Below, piece after piece: positions 55,072 to 63,701 of a stretch of DNA of 64,000 nucleotides. Position 1 is the first letter of the stretch. The number at the start of each line of letters is the position of its first letter. The notes below the pieces were generated by a model, which ran no database searches, was not told where the DNA came from, and saw nothing but the letters and a program-made list of their open reading frames with translations. The stretch is from Bradyrhizobium liaoningense (GTDB taxonomy: Bacteria > Pseudomonadota > Alphaproteobacteria > Rhizobiales > Xanthobacteraceae), in contig NZ_JAFCJM010000037.1 in NCBI RefSeq assembly GCF_018130955.1, forward strand, positions 1-64,000, in the 5' to 3' direction. A program made the translations under genes and the position numbers.

Positions 55072-55090
55072 CGGCTAACCCACCCTGCGA
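55072..55090. repeat. Family D repeat fragment
   Basis: cggctaacccaccctgcga matches the right end (ggctaacccaccctacga) of the element at 11977-12120, with one substitution. Confidence 0.6.
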
Positions 55091-55103
55091 TCTCTACGAA
55101 TTC

Positions 55104-56798
55104 TTAGCCCGCCACGGGCAGCGCGCTGTCCGGCGGCACGCCCCATGGACGCTCGGCCGACGCAAGGCCGATGAAGCGGCCCTGGATGAAATCACAGCCC
55201 CAGTCGCGCAGGAGGTTCGCGGCCTCCTCGTCCTGCACCCATTCGGCCGCCGTCTTGATGTCGAGGCGGCGGGCGAGGTCGATGAGCGTCTGCACGAAGG
55301 CGCGATCGTCGGCGGAACGGGTGATGTTCTGCACGAAGGCGCCGTCGATCTTGACGATGTCCACCCCGAGCTTGCGCAGGTTACGGAACGACGTGTAGCC
55401 GGCGCCAAAGTCGTCGATGGCGATGCGGCTGCCAAAGTGCTTGAGCCGGCCGACGAAGGCACGGACGTCGTCGATGTCCTGGATCGCGACCGTCTCGGTG
55501 ATCTCGACGATCAGCCGCTCGGCAACGCCCGGATGGGCGCGCATCAGCGATTCGATGGACGCCCACCAGTCCGGATCCATGGTCGTATCCGGTGAGATGT
55601 TGAGGCTGAGCTGCACATGCGGCGAGGCCGCAAGCTCGGCGACCACGAGCTCGAGCACGCGGTGGTCGACGAGGCGGATCAGACCGAGCCGCTCGGCGAC
55701 CGGCACGATGTCGGGCGCGAGCAGCGTTGAGCCGTCGCCCTGCTCCATCCGCACCAGGCATTCGTAGAACGCACCCTCGCGCGAGGCCGCCGCCACCACC
55801 GGCTCATAGGCGAGCACGATGCGGCGCTCGTTCAGCGCGGTGACGATCTCGTCGGTGACACGGATGTTGACGCGGCGCTGCGCATCGCGCTCGGCATTCG
55901 GACGCCAGATGCCGAACGAACCGGCGCGCCGGCGCTTTGCGGCATCCAGCGTCTCGTGGGCGCGGTTGACCGCTTCATCGGCGTTGCGCGCATAGCGCGG
56001 CACGCTGACGGCGCCGATCGAGGCCGTCACCGAGACAGGACCGGATTTCGTCGGCACCACATCGTCGCGGATGCCGGCGAGGAAACGTTCGGCCGCGACG
56101 TTCATGTCGTCGATGGTGCAGTTCTTCAGGATCAGTCCGAACTTGTTGCCGGAGAAGCGGCCGAGCACGTCGCCGCCACGCAGCCGCGCGCGGATGCGCT
56201 TGGCGATGTCGAGGATCACGGCGTCGGCGACATCGAAGCCGAAGGCGTCGTTGACGCGGGCGAGATGATCGATGCCGACCAGCATGAAGGCCGAGGACGA
56301 GCGGAAGCGGGTCGACTCTTCGATTGTCTCAGCGAGTGCAGCGATCAGATGGGTGCGATTGAGCTCGCCGGTGAGCGGATCGAGACGCGCGAGCCTCACC
56401 AGTTCCTCGTCGCGGGCATGGCGCTCATTGTTGACGCGGACAATGCCCTGCGCGCGCACCGGCCGGCCATCGGGGCCGGCGAACCAGCGCCCGGTCTCCT
56501 CGATCCAGAGCACCGGCTCGGAGGCGCTCATGCGCACGCCGTATTCGACCCGGTAGGGCGTGCCGTCGGCGCCATGCACGGCGGAGGTCTGGGCAAGCGC
56601 TGCGGTCCGGATCGACTGCGCGGGCTCGATCAGTTTGGCGAATTCGGCACCGGAGGCGAGCCGCTCCGGCGGGATGCCCGCAAAAATCTGGCCGGCCTGG
56701 TCGCCCCACTGGATGGCGTCGCTGGCAAGGTCCCAGACGAACACCGCCTGCCCGAGGGAGGCGAGGATGTCGGAGGCCTGCGGCATGAAAAGGGTCAA
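55104..56798 (-). CDS. Degenerate-GGDEF plus EAL protein with N-terminal PAS-like domain
   Basis: A 564-residue protein. An N-terminal PAS-like domain (about 8-125) is followed by a GGDEF-fold domain in which the active loop is SGNKF (residues 216-220) instead of GGDEF, so synthase activity is unlikely. The EAL domain (about 320-550) has E-C-L at 346-348 but keeps the key acidic and amide positions: NIS, EITETV, IDDFGAGYTS, KIDGAFV, AEWV and IQGRF. Hydrolysis of c-di-GMP is plausible, with the GGDEF domain as a GTP-binding or regulatory module. No membrane helix. It is convergent with the MarR operon. Confidence 0.93.
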   Translation of the reverse strand: MTLFMPQASDILASLGQAVFVWDLASDAIQWGDQAGQIFAGIPPERLASGAEFAKLIEPAQSIRTAALAQTSAVHGADGTPYRVEYGVRMSASEPVLWIEETGRWFAGPDGRPVRAQGIVRVNNERHARDEELVRLARLDPLTGELNRTHLIAALAETIEESTRFRSSSAFMLVGIDHLARVNDAFGFDVADAVILDIAKRIRARLRGGDVLGRFSGNKFGLILKNCTIDDMNVAAERFLAGIRDDVVPTKSGPVSVTASIGAVSVPRYARNADEAVNRAHETLDAAKRRRAGSFGIWRPNAERDAQRRVNIRVTDEIVTALNERRIVLAYEPVVAAASREGAFYECLVRMEQGDGSTLLAPDIVPVAERLGLIRLVDHRVLELVVAELAASPHVQLSLNISPDTTMDPDWWASIESLMRAHPGVAERLIVEITETVAIQDIDDVRAFVGRLKHFGSRIAIDDFGAGYTSFRNLRKLGVDIVKIDGAFVQNITRSADDRAFVQTLIDLARRLDIKTAAEWVQDEEAANLLRDWGCDFIQGRFIGLASAERPWGVPPDSALPVAG

Positions 56799-57009
56799 GG
56801 TCGCCTCGTTTCGGGACAGCGGGAGCCTTCCGCCGGCTCAGGATAGAGCCAGATTCGCCTTCGACCCTAGGCAAAGTTCATTAACAGTCTGGAAACCACG
56901 TTCGCAAAGGGCCCGGGAACCATTTTGGCCCGTCCGGCATAGGCCTTGCGAGTACATGACACGCAGAGGGCGTCGCGTCCCAGAACGCGACAGCCGAGCC
57001 GGATATGCG

Positions 57010-57273
57010 ATGTTGAGTACCGAGCAACCAGGAGAGGCAGGCGAGTGCGGCACGGGAACCGCCATGGTCCCGCTGACGCCGACGCTGACCTGGGTGTGCA
57101 AGGCGGCACTGCCGCGCCCCGACCCGAGCTTCGTCACCCAGCTGATCGCCAATGCCGAGCACGTGCCGCAGGCGAGCCGCTTGCGCCGGGCTTCGCCCGC
57201 GGATGCAAATATCGCCTACAGCGACAAGCGTCCGCTGCCCAGCGTCAGCGCGCGGACCCGGCAGGTCGCCTGA
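57010..57273 (+). CDS. Small conserved hypothetical protein
   Basis: An 87-residue protein. The core PLTPTLTWVCKAALPRPDPSFVTQLIANAEHVPQASRLRRASPADANIAY resembles a group of short proteins seen repeatedly in Bradyrhizobium genomes; no function is known to me and no domain is recognised. Starts at 56956, 57010 and 57064 share the frame; I take the middle one without a strong ribosome binding site to prove it. No clear partner gene is nearby. Confidence 0.6.
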   Translation: MLSTEQPGEAGECGTGTAMVPLTPTLTWVCKAALPRPDPSFVTQLIANAEHVPQASRLRRASPADANIAYSDKRPLPSVSARTRQVA

Positions 57274-57349
57274 GCACTGATTAGTTCGCGGACCTTCGCT
57301 TCAATCGATTGCGCAGCAAATCGGGTGAGGTCCCTAGTGAGAGCGCAAC

Positions 57350-57393
57350 CCCTCACCCGGCGCTTCGCGCCGACCTCTCCCTATGGGAGAGGT
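57350..57393. repeat. Family C repeat fragment
   Basis: cccctcacccggcgcttcgc then gccgacctctccctatggga gagg: the 'cctcaccc..hairpin..ctctcc' block order of family C. It lies between the small hypothetical gene and the membrane-protein gene. Confidence 0.6.
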
Positions 57394-57420
57394 TGAGCAC
57401 CGCCGACGCGGTAACAGGAA

Positions 57421-58065
57421 TCAGCGCTGCGGCTGGTCGGGCGGGGCCGGCGTGCTGTTGCTCGGCTGGAGCTGCGGCGAGACTTCGGGCGCGGTCGGCC
57501 GCGGCGCGGGATGATCCTTCAGCACGGATTCGGCAACCGAATGCGCTGACGGCGCTGATGGTGCGGGCTGCGGCGCGGGTGCTGGAGCCGGTGCAGGCAC
57601 CGGCTCGAACCTCGACTCGACCGCCGGCGTTTCCTCAGTCTCCTCGGCCTCGCGACGGCGGGCCTTGCGCGAGACGGGCGCAGCCTCGGCGTACACGACG
57701 CGGCGGCGCGTGCGCTGGGCGATGCCGCCGAAGAAATCGGCCATCGCGAGCAGCGTCAGCAGGAAGAAGGTGGAGTTGCCGAACTTCGGCCACATCACGA
57801 ATTCGGCCGCGGCCGCGCCGAACACGATCAGCGACAGCAGGTGATCCATGAGGAATTTCGAGCCGGGCCGCGCACCCTTCACGATCTCGAGCAGCAACAG
57901 CACGATGCCGAGCGCAAGCAAGAGGTCGTTGAGCGTGACAGGCCAGGCTTCGCCCGTGATCATCGGCACCCTGAACAGCACGTCGCCAAAGGACACGCTC
58001 GGCATCAGGAAGGCGATGATGTTGTAGACCGCGAGCGGGATGAGAAGCAGCGGGAAACCGACCAT
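57421..58065 (-). CDS. Membrane protein with proline-rich C-terminal tail
   Basis: A 214-residue protein. The first ~110 residues hold four hydrophobic helices (about 2-22, 43-60, 76-90 and 95-112), with SFGDVLFRVPMITGEAWPVTLNDLLLALGIVLLLLEIVKGARPG between the first pair. The rest is a disordered tail: basic (SRKARRREAEET), then P-A repeats (PVPAPAPAPAPQPAP). No family is recognised. ATG 58065 gives a membrane start directly; the longer frame adds 25 residues and would start at 58140. It is in the same direction as rpmF, 141 bases downstream. Confidence 0.72.
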   Translation of the reverse strand: MVGFPLLLIPLAVYNIIAFLMPSVSFGDVLFRVPMITGEAWPVTLNDLLLALGIVLLLLEIVKGARPGSKFLMDHLLSLIVFGAAAAEFVMWPKFGNSTFFLLTLLAMADFFGGIAQRTRRRVVYAEAAPVSRKARRREAEETEETPAVESRFEPVPAPAPAPAPQPAPSAPSAHSVAESVLKDHPAPRPTAPEVSPQLQPSNSTPAPPDQPQR

Positions 58066-58206
58066 CGCTTTCAAGCCTTCCTGATCAGGACATCCGGGCA
58101 GGACAATGCGGCGGCGAAGCATTGGCTCCGCCGCCGTCACCGTCTTAACTCACTGGTGGGCCGAATTCAGGCGGGTCAAAACGTCCCGCCCGAGAACACA
58201 CCGGCC

Positions 58207-58389
58207 TCAGGACTCTTTCTTCTTCAGGACCTGCCGGCCCTTGTACATGCCGGTCTTGAGGTCGAGATGATGCGGACGGCGGAGCTCGCCGGAGTCCTTG
58301 TCTTCCACGTAGGTCGGCTTCTTCAGCGCGTCCGCCGAGCGGCGCATGCCACGGCGCGACGGCGAGGTTTTACGTCTCGGAACGGCCAT
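58207..58389 (-). CDS. rpmF: 50S ribosomal protein L32
   Basis: A 60-residue ribosomal protein: MAVPRRKTSPSRRGMRRSAD is the invariant start, with L-K-K-P-T-Y-V-E-D-K-D-S-G-E-L-R-R-P-H-H in the middle and the basic end (YKGRQVLKKKES). It lacks the Cys pair of zinc-binding L32 forms, as usual for alphaproteobacteria. It follows mtgA by 161 bases on the same strand, and its start is certain from homology. Confidence 0.97.
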   Translation of the reverse strand: MAVPRRKTSPSRRGMRRSADALKKPTYVEDKDSGELRRPHHLDLKTGMYKGRQVLKKKES

Positions 58390-58550
58390 TTCGATATCCT
58401 CTAGGGATTGGTGTTCGGGGGCATCGTCCAGAGGACGGCTCAGCACCAAAACGGGGCGAGCGAATGCCGATCAAGGCCGCGCTTATAGAGGAAGGAGACC
58501 CACAAAGCTAGGGTTCTGGGCCGGAAAAAGTGCCCGAAAAGGACCCGAAA

Positions 58551-59225
58551 TCAGCGATTTTCCCGCCAGCAGGTCTGTAAAGAGCTCGCCTGCGCCCGCG
58601 CCACATAGGTCCCGGCCAGCCGCCGGACGCCCGGCCCGGGCGTACGGGCACTGCGCTTGACCGGGTTGGGCAGGATCGAGGCCAGCAGCGCCGCCTCCCG
58701 CACCGAGAGATTGGCGGCCGATTTGCCGAAGGCATAGGCCGCCCCGGTTTCGACGCCGAACTGCCCCTGCGGTCCGAGCTCGGCAATGTTGAGGTAGATC
58801 TCCAGAATCCGCGGCTTGGGCAGGACCAGGTCGATCCACAGCGCCAGGGGGAATTCCAGCACCTTCCGGATCGGATCCCGCCCCTGCCAGAGGAACAGGT
58901 TCTTGGCCACCTGCTGGGTGATGGTGGAGGCGCCCCGGAACGGCGTGCCGTCCTCCTGCGCGTCGTCGATCGCCTCGCGCAGCGCCCCCCAGTCGATGCC
59001 GTGGTGTTTGCAGAAATGGGCATCTTCCGCGGCGACCACCGCGCGCGGCAGATATGGCGACATCGCCGGCAGATCGATCCATTGCCGATGCATCGGCGCG
59101 CCGCGCAGGGAACGCCAGGCCATCAGGGTCGAGACGGGATGGCCGCCGCGGTAGAACGGCGTGATCAGATAAGGCACCAGAAGCGCGACGAGACACACCA
59201 GCAGGAGGATTTTGACGGCGCGCAA
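58551..59225 (-). CDS. mtgA: Monofunctional biosynthetic peptidoglycan transglycosylase
   Basis: A 224-residue glycosyltransferase family 51 enzyme that polymerises lipid II into glycan strands. One N-terminal membrane anchor (VKILLLVCLVALLVPYLI), then the GT51 motifs: catalytic Glu in VVAAEDAHFCKHHGIDW, GASTITQQVAKNLFLW, RKVLEFPLALWIDL, LPKPRILEIYLNIAELG (motif with second catalytic Glu) and GVETGAAYAFGKSA. It begins with TTG; no in-frame ATG or GTG lies between the upstream stop and this codon. Divergent from ispA. Confidence 0.93.
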   Translation of the reverse strand: MRAVKILLLVCLVALLVPYLITPFYRGGHPVSTLMAWRSLRGAPMHRQWIDLPAMSPYLPRAVVAAEDAHFCKHHGIDWGALREAIDDAQEDGTPFRGASTITQQVAKNLFLWQGRDPIRKVLEFPLALWIDLVLPKPRILEIYLNIAELGPQGQFGVETGAAYAFGKSAANLSVREAALLASILPNPVKRSARTPGPGVRRLAGTYVARAQASSLQTCWRENR

Positions 59226-59385
59226 GCGGGGCTTTCCGGCGGGGCCATGAGACTTAACAACAGCTCAACTATTAAGTCTGTGATAATTCGGGTCTTTTCC
59301 AGCGCTTTTAAGGCGTTCCAAATGATTGACTGACACGCCCGCATAAAGGATTGTCCGGCCAATTTCGCATTTGGAGCCTTTCTTG

Positions 59386-60309
59386 ATGACCGGCACGACC
59401 CCGCCCGACTTCGCCAAACGCCTGGACAAGACCGCCGACGATACCGAAGCCCTGCTGGCGAGGTTGTTGTCGGACGACATCCTGTCCGACGAGATCGCGC
59501 GGCCGAAGCGGCTGATGGACGCGATGCGCTATTCGAGCCTGAACGGCGGCAAGCGTCTGCGGCCGTTCCTGGTGGTCGAGAGCGCCGCCGTGTTCGGCGT
59601 GCCGCGCGAGGCCGCGCTGCTCGTCGGCGCGGCGCTGGAGTGCATCCACTGCTATTCGTTGATCCATGACGATCTGCCGTCGATGGACAATTCCGACCTC
59701 CGTCGCGGCCGCCCGACGCTGCACAAGAAGACCGACGATGCGACCGCGATCCTCGCCGGCGACGGCCTGCTGACGCTCGCCTTCGACATCATCACCCGCG
59801 ACGAGATTCATCGCGACGCCAATGTGCGGCTGCTGCTGACGCGTGCGCTGGCGCGCTGCGCCGGCATCGGCGGCATGGTCGGCGGCCAGATGCTCGATCT
59901 CGCCGGCGAAGGCCGTTTTGGCGACCGCGAGCCGGTCGACGTCGCGCGTATCCAGCAGATGAAGACCGGTGCGCTCCTGCGCTATGGCTGCATCGCCGGC
60001 GCCATCCTCGGCCAGGCGACGCAGAAGGAATATCAAGCGCTCGACGATTACGGCCGCGCGCTCGGCGAGGCCTTCCAGATCGCCGACGATCTGCTCGACG
60101 TCGAAGGCGATGCGGCCGCCCTCGGCAAGCCCTCGGGCCAGGACGCTGCAATGGGCAAGACCACCTTCGTCACCCAGCTCGGCATCGAAGGCGCCAAGCA
60201 GCGCGTGCGCGATCTGCTCGCGCGCGCCGACGCCGCGGTCTCGATCTTCGGCGACCGCGCCGCCGTGCTGCAAGCCGCCGCACACTTCGTCGCCGAGCGG
60301 AAGAACTGA
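59386..60309 (+). CDS. ispA: Farnesyl diphosphate synthase (polyprenyl synthetase)
   Basis: A 307-residue short-chain trans-prenyltransferase that makes geranyl and farnesyl diphosphate from IPP and DMAPP. The first Asp-rich motif is IHDDLPSMDNSDLRRGRPT (DDxxxxD, typical of bacterial FPP synthases); the second is FQIADDLLDVEGD (DDxxD). GGKRLRPFLVVESA and GGQMLDLAGEG are further marks. ATG 59386 has GGAG 13-16 bases upstream; the frame extends five codons further. Supplies ubiquinone, undecaprenyl phosphate and hopanoids. Confidence 0.95.
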   Translation: MTGTTPPDFAKRLDKTADDTEALLARLLSDDILSDEIARPKRLMDAMRYSSLNGGKRLRPFLVVESAAVFGVPREAALLVGAALECIHCYSLIHDDLPSMDNSDLRRGRPTLHKKTDDATAILAGDGLLTLAFDIITRDEIHRDANVRLLLTRALARCAGIGGMVGGQMLDLAGEGRFGDREPVDVARIQQMKTGALLRYGCIAGAILGQATQKEYQALDDYGRALGEAFQIADDLLDVEGDAAALGKPSGQDAAMGKTTFVTQLGIEGAKQRVRDLLARADAAVSIFGDRAAVLQAAAHFVAERKN

Positions 60310-60322
60310 CCGTACGATCTTC

Positions 60323-60472
60323 GCCTCTCCCCGCTTGCGGGGAGAGGCCGGAATTCAAGCCTAGCTTGAATTCCAGGTGAGGGGGACTCTCCGCGAATCC
60401 AACTCTCACCTCCCCCGGGGAGAGTCCCCCTCACCCCAAACCTCTCCCCGCAAGCGGGGCGAGGGGGCGCAC
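60323..60472. repeat. Family C composite repeat between ispA and DUF1345 genes
   Basis: Starts gcctctccccgcttgcgggg agagg and ends aacctctccccgcaagcggg gcgagg. In between: ggaattcaagcctagcttgaattcc (a perfect inverted repeat) and gtgagggggactctccgcg facing gggagagtccccctcac. It is a complete two-ended copy with strong internal symmetry. Confidence 0.9.
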
Positions 60473-60520
60473 CACCGCCGCGGCAACAGCAAACGTCCAC
60501 CTGGGGAGCGACAGCTTGCG

Positions 60521-61201
60521 ATGGAAAACGACGATCCCGTCCTCGTTCGCTTCCGAAAAATGTCGCGGCCGATGCGCGTGGTTTATGCGCGGCCGCGCAC
60601 CTTCATCGCGCTCGCCATAGGCATCCTCGTCTGCCTGCTGCTGCCCGGCTCGTTCCGCCTGGTGACACGGCTCCTGATCGGCTGGGACGCGCTGATCGCG
60701 GCCTATCTGGTGCTGGTCTACACGATGATGCTGAACAACGATCATCAGCACATCCGCCGATCTGCAGCGATGCAAGACGACGGTCGCTTCGTGATCTTGC
60801 TGGTGGTCGGGATCGGCGCCTTCGCGAGCATTGCCGCGATCGTCTCCGAGCTCGGCGTTCCCCATCGCGGCGTGTTCGAGCTGACAATTGCGATCGCCAC
60901 CATCGCGCTGTCCTGGGCCGCCGTGCACACCACCTTCGCCCTGCACTATGCCCATGACTATTATCGCCACCCGGCCGGCGGCCTGCAGTTTCCGAGCGGC
61001 GACAAGGACGACCACGCCGATTACTGGGATTTTGTCTACTTCTCGTTCGTGATCGGCATGACCGCGCAGGTCTCCGACGTCGGCATCACCGACAAGACCA
61101 TCCGCCGCACCGCGACCGCGCACGGCATCGTCTCGTTCATCTACAACACGGCGCTGCTGGCGCTCACCGTCAATATTGCGGCGAGCGCCATATCCTCGTA
61201 G
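60521..61201 (+). CDS. DUF1345-family membrane protein
   Basis: A 226-residue inner-membrane protein with about five helices (residues about 29-45, 47-67, 86-108, 116-140 and 200-222). Family signatures are ALHYAHDYYRHPAGGLQFP and ADYWDFVYFSFVIGMTAQVSDVGITDKTIRRTATAHGIVSFIYNTALLALTVN, the latter conserved in DUF1345. Function is unknown. Start ATG 60521; the frame is open back to 60377 only because it reads through repeat family C. It stands alone. Confidence 0.92.
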   Translation: MENDDPVLVRFRKMSRPMRVVYARPRTFIALAIGILVCLLLPGSFRLVTRLLIGWDALIAAYLVLVYTMMLNNDHQHIRRSAAMQDDGRFVILLVVGIGAFASIAAIVSELGVPHRGVFELTIAIATIALSWAAVHTTFALHYAHDYYRHPAGGLQFPSGDKDDHADYWDFVYFSFVIGMTAQVSDVGITDKTIRRTATAHGIVSFIYNTALLALTVNIAASAISS

Positions 61202-61204
61202 CGG

Positions 61205-62983
61205 CTAGTTGCAGACCTCCGGGTTGGGGTCGGCCCCGTAGCCGCCACCGCCGCGGAATCCCAGGTGACAGCCCTTTTTGACCGGGCGACAGATCAGGTC
61301 GTTGCAATAGATCTGACCCGCGCCGCCGCCAGAGGCCCGGCCTGCGGCCGCGCCAGCTCCCGCCTGCGCACGCTGCCGTGCCGGACGCTCCTGCTGCTGG
61401 CCGTCGTCGCGCTTGGCTGTCGCCGGCTTGTTGGCGCGCTTCTTCTCGCATTCATTGTCGTCGTTCAGCACATAGCCGTCACGGCAGACGATTTTAGTGC
61501 ACTTGTCACCGTCGGCCTTGTAGCCCTGCTCGCATACCATCGGGCAGACGCGCGACTGCTTCGTCCTGATGCTGTCGAGCGCGTCGGTGCTGGCAACCTT
61601 CACGTCGAGCTTGGTGCCGGCATAGCGGTTGAACAGCGTCAGCGAGCGCTGCGAGGCCGCGTTCCAATTGCCGTCGGCCGAGCCCGAGAAGCAGCCGACG
61701 CGACCGAGCTCTGATTGCACCGATTTTGTGAGACCAAGCTGCGAGGTCGCCGGCGTCAGTGCGGCAACGTTGGTGCCGGCGGGCGCCGCACGCGCCGCCG
61801 AATTGTCCTGCGTCGACGCAGCGAGATTGACCCGCTGCTGCTCGGCGGCCGCCGCCTGCTTCTGCGCCTGCTCCTTGGCCTGCTGCGCGGCAAGCTGCGC
61901 CTGCTCGGCGGCCTTGGCATTGGCTTCGGCCTTGGCCTGCGCATCCTTCTGCGCGCCCGCAGCCGAAAGGCGATCACGCTCGGCTTCGGCCTGCTTGGCC
62001 TTCTCCATCGCCGCCGCATGGGCCTGCTCGGCCGCGATCTTGTCAACCTGGAGTCTTGCAAGGCTCGAATAGAAGCCGTCCGGATGCTGCGCCAGGAACG
62101 CGTCCCACGCCGCCTTGTTGCCGACCTGAAGCGCGAGCTCGTAGTCGCGCCGCACCTCGGCCTGCGGATTGGCCGGCGCCACCGGCGCAGGCGTAACAGC
62201 GGCGACCTTCGCCGGCACCAGCGGCACGTCCTCGCCGCCAAGCGAGCCGTAGACGAACGGTTCCTGCTTGTTGTTGGTGGTCTTGAGCACGTCGTCGCGC
62301 ACGAAGCCGAAGGCGCGGCGGACGTCGAGGCCGGGCGTCGTCAGATGTTTTGACAGCGCGACGGTGAACGGGCTGTTGGCGCCGTCGCCGTCCTGCGCGG
62401 TAAAACCGGCCTTCGCGGAATAGGCGATCAGCGTGTTGGGGCTGGTCGGCTCGACCTGGGCGAGGCCGCGGCCGATGCCGCGCGAGGCGATCGTGCGCTT
62501 CATGGACTTGGCAAAGGGATTGTCGCGGCAGGCGTCGAGGATCACCAGCCGGAGCTGCTTTGCCGGATCGATCGCGACCAGCACGCGGTCGAGCGACAGC
62601 GCTTCGTCGTAGACGTCGGTGTCGCGCTCGAGCTTGGCGTCGACCGGGATCAGATAGTTCGAGCCGTCGACCTCGATGCCGTGGCCGGCGTAGTAGACCA
62701 CGGCGATATCAGCGCTGCGCGCCGCATCGGCAAAATCGCGCAGCGCGCGCCGCGTATCCAGCGCCGACAGGTCATGGCGGGAATCGACGACGTCGAAGCC
62801 GGCGTCCTTCAGCGTCTTCGCCATCACGCTGCCGTCATTGACGGGGTTCGCGAGCGACGGTGCGTTCTGATAGGCGGAATTGGCCAGCACCAGCGCCACG
62901 CGTTTGGCGGCAAAGGCGGGCTCGGCGCCGAGCAACAGCGCAAGAGCGAGGAGAAGCGGGCAAAACCTGAACAGATTGCGCAT
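61205..62983 (-). CDS. Secreted caspase-like protein with peptidoglycan-binding-like and Cys-rich parts
   Basis: A 592-residue protein. Signal peptide 1-26 (cleavage near FAAKR). A caspase/C14-type p20 domain (27-250) has its His at 101 (YYAGHGIEV) and Cys at 152 (ILDACRDNPF). An Ala/Gln-rich coiled-coil covers about 315-390. A peptidoglycan-binding-like repeat is at about 421-456 (SVQSELGRVGCFSGSADGNWNAASQRSLTLF). A Cys-rich part (480-512) and a basic tail ending in four further Cys follow. Orthocaspase-type proteins cleave after Arg or Lys in other bacteria; the target is unknown. Convergent with DUF1345 with only three bases between stops. Confidence 0.92.
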   Translation of the reverse strand: MRNLFRFCPLLLALALLLGAEPAFAAKRVALVLANSAYQNAPSLANPVNDGSVMAKTLKDAGFDVVDSRHDLSALDTRRALRDFADAARSADIAVVYYAGHGIEVDGSNYLIPVDAKLERDTDVYDEALSLDRVLVAIDPAKQLRLVILDACRDNPFAKSMKRTIASRGIGRGLAQVEPTSPNTLIAYSAKAGFTAQDGDGANSPFTVALSKHLTTPGLDVRRAFGFVRDDVLKTTNNKQEPFVYGSLGGEDVPLVPAKVAAVTPAPVAPANPQAEVRRDYELALQVGNKAAWDAFLAQHPDGFYSSLARLQVDKIAAEQAHAAAMEKAKQAEAERDRLSAAGAQKDAQAKAEANAKAAEQAQLAAQQAKEQAQKQAAAAEQQRVNLAASTQDNSAARAAPAGTNVAALTPATSQLGLTKSVQSELGRVGCFSGSADGNWNAASQRSLTLFNRYAGTKLDVKVASTDALDSIRTKQSRVCPMVCEQGYKADGDKCTKIVCRDGYVLNDDNECEKKRANKPATAKRDDGQQQERPARQRAQAGAGAAAGRASGGGAGQIYCNDLICRPVKKGCHLGFRGGGGYGADPNPEVCN

Positions 62984-63166
62984 GGCACGGCTTCCAAAAA
63001 ACGAGGGGAATTCGACACCCTCTCAGCCTTGGTAGCAAGATCCGGCCCCGCGGCTTGTGAGGGACATCACGAATCCTGCGCCGGGAACCCTTTTCATTAG
63101 TCTCGCCAGCGCCATAGCGGTTCGCTCAGGATTGAGCGGCGGCGAGTTCCCTGCCCTGCTCCGCCC

Positions 63167-63607
63167 TCACCCGGCGCCGATATGCCCCGGATATTGCGGC
63201 AGATCGTCCGTGATTTCGTACCAGGGCGCCTTGGAGCCCACGAAAATATGGGCTGAAGGCCGGATCGTCGGGGCGTCGACCAGCGTTCCCATCGCGATGT
63301 GCACCCATTGGCCGTCGCGCACCACGGAATAGAGCAGCGAGCCGCAGCGCCGGCAATGCGCGTCATGGTTCGTTTCTTGGGTGGTGTCGTCGCCATAGAT
63401 CATGCGCGCGTCTTCGCCGCCGACAACGCGGAATTTGCTCCGCTCGACGCCAGCAAACGGCTTGAAGGCGGCGCCGGTGGTGCGGCGGCAGTTCGAACAG
63501 TGGCAGTTCAGCGCATAGGAGAATTCATCCGCCACCTCGTAGCGCACGGCACGGCAATAGCATTCGCCGGCAAGGATGCGAGCGTTCTTTTCTTTTGATG
63601 CAGCCAT
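63167..63607 (-). CDS. GFA-family (glutathione-dependent formaldehyde-activating-like) protein
   Basis: A 146-residue zinc protein. The Cys pairs are C16 and C18 (ECYCRAV), C35/C37 and C40 (NCHCSNCRRTTGAAF) and C86/C89 (HCRRCGS), the usual GFA/Mss4-like zinc sites. The family is named after glutathione-dependent formaldehyde activation, but most members have unknown substrates. It is divergent from the NTF2-like gene with 94 bases between. Confidence 0.92.
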   Translation of the reverse strand: MAASKEKNARILAGECYCRAVRYEVADEFSYALNCHCSNCRRTTGAAFKPFAGVERSKFRVVGGEDARMIYGDDTTQETNHDAHCRRCGSLLYSVVRDGQWVHIAMGTLVDAPTIRPSAHIFVGSKAPWYEITDDLPQYPGHIGAG

Positions 63608-63701
63608 GACGAAATCCTCGTGCGGGCGCCGCAGTCACCCATAGCGCAATTGGGCGCGCGCGACTAAATTTGCCGCGAACAAACCTTTGGGAGGACGACC
63701 G

